In this document: piece by piece, positions 60,287 through 64,000 of the stretch
How the letters are laid out: the number at the start of each line of letters is the position of its first letter
Numbering within the stretch: the stretch's first letter is position 1
Source of the DNA: PALSA-612 sp963704335
GTDB lineage: Bacteria > Actinomycetota > Thermoleophilia > Gaiellales > Gaiellaceae
Assembly (NCBI GenBank): GCA_963704335.1
Contig: OY969889.1
Span: 1,860,001-1,924,000 of the forward strand
Direction of reading: 5' to 3'
Length of the DNA stretch: 64,000 bases
The notes under the pieces: generated by a model
Databases searched by the model: none
What the model was told of the DNA's origin: nothing
What the model saw: only the letters and a program-made list of their open reading frames with translations
Translations under genes and position numbers: made by a program

Positions 60287-61672
60287 GTGTCTGTCGAGCC
60301 AACCATCCGCTGCGATCTCGCCGTCATCGGCGGCGGCATCGCGGGCCTCTACGCCGCGCTGTGCGTCGGCGACGAAGCGGACGTGCTGCTCCTTTCCAAG
60401 GGCCCTTTGCGCTCGTCGGCGAGCTACCTGGCGCAGGGCGGCGTGGCCGCTGCGACGGCGCCCGACGACAGCCCCGATCTCCACGCGGAGGACACGATGC
60501 GGGCCGGGCGGGGTCTGAGCCGCGAGAGCGCCGTCCGCGAGCTCGTCGGGGAGGCGCCGGCCAGGGTTGCCGATCTCGCCGAGCTGGGCGTGCCGTTCGA
60601 CCCCGAGCCGGGGCTCGAAGGCGGGCACTCGCGCCGTCGCGTGCTCCACGTCGCAGGCGCCGCTACCGGCAAAGAGATCCTTCGTGTGCTTGTCGACCGC
60701 GTGCTCGCCCACCCGCGCATCCGCGTCTCTGAAGGCGAAGCAGTTCGGGCCGTATCCGGCCGAAGCATCGTCACTGATCGCCGCCTCGTCGAGACGCGCG
60801 CAACGCTGCTTGCCACGGGCGGCGCGGCGTCGCTCTGGGAGCGGACGACCAACCCGCCCGGTGCCACCGGCGACGGAATGGCCATGGCCTTCCGCGCCGG
60901 GGCGCGGGTGGCCGACCTCGAGTTCATGCAGTTCCATCCGACGGTGCTGGCCGAGAACGGGCTCCTGCTCAGCGAAGCGCTGCGCGGGGAAGGCGCCGTG
61001 CTTGTCGACGCCGCTGGCCAGCGGTTCACCGACGAGCTCGCTCCGCGTGATGTCGTAGCGCGCGCGGTCGGTGAGCGAGGGACGGCGCTGCTCGACCTGC
61101 GGCGCATCGATCGCGGCCGCTTCCCGGGGCTCATGGACGCGCTCGTTCGCGAGGGCTTCGATCCTGCGCTGGAGCCGATCCCCGTCTCGCCGGCGGCCCA
61201 CTACACGATGGGTGGCATCGTCACCGATCTGCACGGCCGGACCGACGTGGCAGGCCTGTACGCGGCCGGAGAGTGCGCCTGCACCGGCGTCCACGGCGCG
61301 AACCGCCTCGCGTCGAACTCGCTGCTCGAGTGCCTCGTCTTCGGCCGCCGCGCCGCCCTCGCCGCCCTTTCCGACCCCGCCTCGAACGGACACGTCCCAG
61401 GGACAGTCCCTGTTCCATCTCTTCCGCAGGTGACGCCGGAGCTCCGGCGGGCGATGTGGGAGGACGCCGGGCTCGTGCGCGATGGCGCCGGGCTCCGCCG
61501 CCTCACCGAGTCGCCGCACCTTCTCGCCCGGCTGATCGCGCGCAGCGCGCTCGCCCGCGAGGAGAGCCGCGGGGGCCACTTCCGCGCCGACTTCCCGTTC
61601 GAGGAGGAGCGGTTCGCGGCACACAGCATCGTCGGCCCGAACGAGCAGGTGACCTTCGAGCAATGGCATTGA
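60287..61672 (+). CDS. nadB: L-aspartate oxidase
   Basis: 461 residues. FAD motif AVIGGGIAGLYAAL, substrate segment SASYLAQGGVAAATAPDDSP, and the family segments EFMQFHPTVL, SPAAHYTMGG and GEC followed by GVHGANRLASNSL. It oxidises aspartate to iminoaspartate, the first step to quinolinate. GTG start, no Shine-Dalgarno. A palindromic repeat encodes VPGTVPVP in a variable linker near residue 375. It overlaps nadC by ten bases. Confidence 0.96.
   Translation: MSVEPTIRCDLAVIGGGIAGLYAALCVGDEADVLLLSKGPLRSSASYLAQGGVAAATAPDDSPDLHAEDTMRAGRGLSRESAVRELVGEAPARVADLAELGVPFDPEPGLEGGHSRRRVLHVAGAATGKEILRVLVDRVLAHPRIRVSEGEAVRAVSGRSIVTDRRLVETRATLLATGGAASLWERTTNPPGATGDGMAMAFRAGARVADLEFMQFHPTVLAENGLLLSEALRGEGAVLVDAAGQRFTDELAPRDVVARAVGERGTALLDLRRIDRGRFPGLMDALVREGFDPALEPIPVSPAAHYTMGGIVTDLHGRTDVAGLYAAGECACTGVHGANRLASNSLLECLVFGRRAALAALSDPASNGHVPGTVPVPSLPQVTPELRRAMWEDAGLVRDGAGLRRLTESPHLLARLIARSALAREESRGGHFRADFPFEEERFAAHSIVGPNEQVTFEQWH
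61397..61413. repeat. Inverted copy of the glcF palindrome inside nadB
   Basis: CCAGGGACAGTCCCTGT is the exact reverse complement of 42507-42523 in glcF. It lies in frame between the FAD-binding part and the C-terminal helical domain of NadB, where length varies among homologues. The two copies encode similar peptides, GTVPG and PGTVP. Confidence 0.4.
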
Positions 61673-62475
61673 CGCTCCCCGACACGAGCGCGTGGCTGGC
61701 CGAGGACGTGGGCAGCGGAGACGTGACGACGCTGGCGCTGATCGACGAGGACGCGATCTGTAAGGCCGTGGTGCTCGCCAAGGAGCCCGGAGTCGTCTGC
61801 GGCCTCGAGGCTGCGACGGCGGTGTTCGCCGAGCTCGGCGTCGGCTTCGACCCGCTCGTCTCGGAGGGAGCCTCGGTCGACCGGGGCACGATCGCCGAGC
61901 TGGAGGGGCCTGCGCGCGGCGTGCTCACCGGCGAGCGGCTGGCGCTCAACCTCATCGGCCGGCTCTCCGGGATCGCAACGCTGACGCGCGGCTACGTCGA
62001 CGCAGTCGAAGGCACCGGTGCCACCATCCTCGACACGCGCAAGACGACACCCGGCCTGCGCGCCCTCGAGAAGCACGCAGTGGCAACGGGCGGCGGTACG
62101 AACCACCGCTTCGGGCTCGACGACGGCGTGCTGGTGAAGGACAACCACCTGCGGCTGACGGGCGGCATAGCGCCGGCGATCGCCGCCCTGCGCGCCGCCA
62201 CCGACTTGCCGGTCGAGGTGGAAGCGGAGACGCTGGAGCAGGTGCGCGAGGCCGTCGCCGCCGGCGCCGACACGATCCTGCTCGACAACATGTCGACCGA
62301 CGAGCTGCGCGAGGCCGTGGCCTTCGTCGCCGGCCGCGCGAAGCTCGAAGCCTCCGGCGGCGTGAATCTCGAGACCGTTCGCGCGATCGCGGAGACCGGA
62401 GTCGACTTCATCTCCGTTGGCGCGCTCACCCATTCCGCCCGCTCGCTAGACGTATCTCTGGAGGTGCTCCCGTGA
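61663..62475 (+). CDS. nadC: Nicotinate-nucleotide pyrophosphorylase (quinolinate phosphoribosyltransferase)
   Basis: 270 residues. Family segments: EDVGSGDVTT, ALNLIGRLSGIATLTRGYVD, ILDTRKTTPGLRALEKHAV, GGTNHRFGLDDGVLVKDNHL, EASGGVNLETV and ISVGALTHS. It joins quinolinate with PRPP to give nicotinate mononucleotide. ATG at 61663 overlaps nadB, so translation is coupled. Confidence 0.97.
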   Translation: MALTLPDTSAWLAEDVGSGDVTTLALIDEDAICKAVVLAKEPGVVCGLEAATAVFAELGVGFDPLVSEGASVDRGTIAELEGPARGVLTGERLALNLIGRLSGIATLTRGYVDAVEGTGATILDTRKTTPGLRALEKHAVATGGGTNHRFGLDDGVLVKDNHLRLTGGIAPAIAALRAATDLPVEVEAETLEQVREAVAAGADTILLDNMSTDELREAVAFVAGRAKLEASGGVNLETVRAIAETGVDFISVGALTHSARSLDVSLEVLP

Positions 62476-62496
62476 CCACGCCAAACGATCAGCCGC

Positions 62497-63408
62497 ATGC
62501 AGGACGAGGTCAAGGCGCTGGCGCGCGAGCGCGACGCCGTCATCCTCGCCCACAACTACCAGGTGCCCGAGGTGCAGGACGTGGCCGACTACGTCGGCGA
62601 CTCGCTGGGCCTCTCGCGCGAAGCCGCCGATACCGACTCGTCGGCGATCGTCTTCTGCGGCGTCCACTTCATGGCCGAGACGGCGAAGATCCTCTCGCCG
62701 GACAAGACCGTGCTGATCCCCGACCTCGACGCCGGCTGCTCGCTCGCCGCGTCGATCACGGGCGACCAGCTGCGCGCTTGGAAGGCCGAGCATCCTGGCG
62801 CCACGGTCGTCTCCTACGTGAACACAACCGCCGATGTGAAGTCCGAATCCGACTACTGCTGCACGTCGGGGAACGCGAAGGCGATCATCGACGCCGTTCC
62901 CGAGGGCCAGGAGATCCTCTTCCTGCCCGACCTCTACCTCGGCGTCTGGTTGGAGAAGGTGACGGGGCGCAAGCTCAACATCTGGATGGGCGAGTGCCAC
63001 GTCCACGCCGGCATTCGCCCGGCCGACATCGAGCGCTGGCAGGCGGAGGCGCCCGACGCTGAGTTCCTCGTCCACCCCGAATGCGGCTGCGCGAGCCAGT
63101 GCATGGCTTTCGGCAACGACAACACGCACATCCTCGGCACGGAGAGCATGATCAAGTTCGCGAAGCAGTCGCCGAAGGAGCGCTTCCTCATCGCCACGGA
63201 GACCGGGATCATCCACCGGCTCAAGAAGGACGTGCCCGGCAAGACCTTCGAGGCGGTCTCCGAGAAGGCCATCTGCAAGTACATGAAGATGATCACGCTC
63301 GAGAAGCTGCGCGACTCGCTCCGCGACTGGAAGTTCGAGGTCGAGGTGGAGCCGGAGGTCGCGGCGAAGGCTCGCCTGGCGATCCAGCGAATGGTCGAGA
63401 TCGGCTAA
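62497..63408 (+). CDS. nadA: Quinolinate synthase
   Basis: 303 residues. The three [4Fe-4S] cysteines lie in DYCCTSGNA, HPECGCASQC and KAICKYM. Other core motifs are ILAHNYQVPEVQDVADYVGD, CGVHFMAETAKIL and KTVLIPDLDAGCSLA. It condenses iminoaspartate with dihydroxyacetone phosphate. It lies 21 bases after nadC. Its TAA overlaps the stop of the opposing gene (CTAA). Confidence 0.97.
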   Translation: MQDEVKALARERDAVILAHNYQVPEVQDVADYVGDSLGLSREAADTDSSAIVFCGVHFMAETAKILSPDKTVLIPDLDAGCSLAASITGDQLRAWKAEHPGATVVSYVNTTADVKSESDYCCTSGNAKAIIDAVPEGQEILFLPDLYLGVWLEKVTGRKLNIWMGECHVHAGIRPADIERWQAEAPDAEFLVHPECGCASQCMAFGNDNTHILGTESMIKFAKQSPKERFLIATETGIIHRLKKDVPGKTFEAVSEKAICKYMKMITLEKLRDSLRDWKFEVEVEPEVAAKARLAIQRMVEIG

Positions 63409-63662
63409 CGGCCGCCGGCGACGGCCTGGACGACGCGAAGCTCCTCGCCGCCCGCGAGCTGCGACTCGACGCCGTCACCTCCGCGGATGTCGACACCGTC
63501 CACGTAGACGTTGACGAGCCGCCGCAGCTCGCCGCGCTCGTCGAAGAGCATGTTCGCGACGGGCAGCGCGCGCAGCGCGTCGCCCACCTTCTCCGCCTCC
63601 AGCTCGAACCGACCCTGCCCGCCCGCCTCGGCCGCGAGGATCGAGGGCAGGAGCACGGTCAC
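63405..63662 (-). CDS. MoaD/ThiS-like ubiquitin-fold protein
   Basis: 85 residues from GTG at 63662; GTG at 63656 fits the upstream GGGAGGA better and is an alternative. Pattern VTVLLPSILAAEAGGQGRFE, LRRLVNVYVDGVDIRGGDG, EELRVVQAVAGGR: the beta-grasp fold of MoaD with a near-terminal GG that is followed by one Arg, so it may need trimming or not be activated. It is preceded on the same strand by a sialidase-like gene, a pairing I recall from other actinobacteria. Confidence 0.8.
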   Translation of the reverse strand: MTVLLPSILAAEAGGQGRFELEAEKVGDALRALPVANMLFDERGELRRLVNVYVDGVDIRGGDGVESQLAGGEELRVVQAVAGGR

Positions 63663-63694
63663 TCCTCCCAATGGTCGCTCGCTGCGCTCGCTCC

Positions 63695-63801
63695 CGTGGG
63701 GGAAACCATGTTTCCTCCACGTGCCCCTTCTTCCAAGAGCGCGCCTCGCGCGCCGCGCATGTCGGCGCGCGCGACCCAGTTCGGTGGAACCTCCCGGTTC
63801 C
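63695..63801. repeat. Three consecutive hairpins between the sialidase-like and MoaD-like genes
   Basis: Within 107 bases lie a 12-base stem with CAT loop and one G-T pair (63695-63706 with 63710-63721), a nine-base stem CGCGCGCCG/CGGCGCGCG with a seven-base loop (63747-63771), and GGAACC/GGTTCC with a TCCC loop (63786-63801). No T-tract follows. They may terminate the upstream gene or form an intergenic repeat. Confidence 0.5.
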
Positions 63802-63827
63802 CCCGAGCCCCCTCCACCGTAGTGGTC

Positions 63828-64000
63828 TTACGACCACGACGCCTCCACGGAGAGGATCGGCGGAAGGTCCGACGCAGCCTCGAGCCACTCGTCGCCCTCG
63901 TTCGGCGATACCCACACTGAGCCACCCTGCGTGCCGAAGTACAGGCCGACCGGGTCCGCCCAGTCGAAGGACGACGCTTCGCGGAGCACGCCCGTCCACG
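63828..64000 (-). CDS. Sialidase/BNR-repeat protein, C-terminus only (partial)
   Basis: The last 57 codons of a gene entering from the right edge. They read WTGVLREASSFDW, then VGLYFGTQGGSVWVSPNEGD, EWLEAASDLPPILSV, ending at TAA 63828-63830. The G-x-V-W-x-S-x-D/E-x-G-D-x-W spacing is the Asp-box-like blade of exo-sialidase/YVTN/VPS10-type propellers. Enzymatic activity cannot be judged from one blade. Confidence 0.7.
   Translation of the reverse strand, partial: WTGVLREASSFDWADPVGLYFGTQGGSVWVSPNEGDEWLEAASDLPPILSVEASWS

Noticed and set aside
42494..61413. Insertion sequence or CRISPR as the source of the shared 17-base palindrome
   Set aside because: Only two copies, no transposase, no regular spacing and no flanking duplications could be seen.
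1..64000. Prophage, integrase, attachment site or replication origin
   Set aside because: No phage, integrase, transposase, partition or DnaA-box-cluster signal was found on either strand by inspection.

Overview
The window is high-GC, densely packed DNA with actinobacterial gene content: class III cyclase/ATPase regulators, a Cox/Xdh-type molybdenum hydroxylase, many GTG and TTG starts, ATGA/GTGA stop-start overlaps, and many genes with a TANNNT box only 6-10 bases before the start codon (probably leaderless). The best guess is a soil-type, uncultured Thermoleophilia/Gaiellales-like actinobacterium. This is inferred from gene content, not from a marker gene. No rRNA, tRNA, CRISPR, integrase or transposase was found, and no gene-free gap exceeds 300 bases.

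Layout. 1-2250 (minus): end of a sugar ABC importer (permease, binding protein). 2406-5037: B12-dependent diol/glycerol dehydratase as a small subunit plus a fused large-medium subunit. 5043-10679 (minus): nine tightly coupled genes led by a xanthine-dehydrogenase-type enzyme (FAD, FeS and a molybdopterin subunit split in two), followed by cupin, DUF6941-like, membrane, tautomerase and thioesterase genes. 10712-14184: divergent maturation operon (MoxR, CoxE-like VWA, two XdhC pieces, MsrB). 14181-17236 (minus): cyclic-nucleotide-domain histidine kinase plus a receiver/glutaredoxin/thioredoxin-reductase fusion without redox cysteines. 17310-20336: SMP-30, isochorismatase-like, alcohol dehydrogenase, thioesterase. 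20342-25828: cupin, ArsR-SRPBCC fusion with a candidate operator, NIPSNAP, SDR, large cyclase regulator. 25863-29501: cupin, TPP enzyme (two compensating frameshifts), RidA, amidase. 29815-35471: VOC protein and a complete Liv-type ABC importer. 35469-35691: strongly structured spacer. 35692-37095: frameshifted TolB-like lipoprotein and a nitroreductase.

37103-43247: amine oxidase, malate synthase and divergent glycolate oxidase GlcD (frameshifted), GlcE and GlcF, together a glycolate-to-malate module. 43231-47377 (minus): two regulators broken by many frameshifts. 47454-52206: two secreted proteins, then an SsuBC/TauBC-type importer with two different permeases. 52220-56399 (minus): lipoprotein, frameshifted cyclase-ATPase-TPR regulator, and a CapA-like enzyme running into it without a stop. 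56416-58353: CopD-like membrane protein, class II aldolase with an unknown N-terminal region, ArsC-like reductase. 58339-59529 (minus): M28 peptidase (frameshifted) and cupredoxin. 59562-63408: NrtR and the divergent nadB-nadC-nadA operon. 63405-64000 (minus): MoaD-like protein and the C-terminus of a sialidase/BNR-repeat protein.

Several otherwise conserved genes carry single-base frameshifts. Their spread suggests some are assembly errors, while the concentration in the 44569-47377 regulator looks like real decay or a locally poor assembly.
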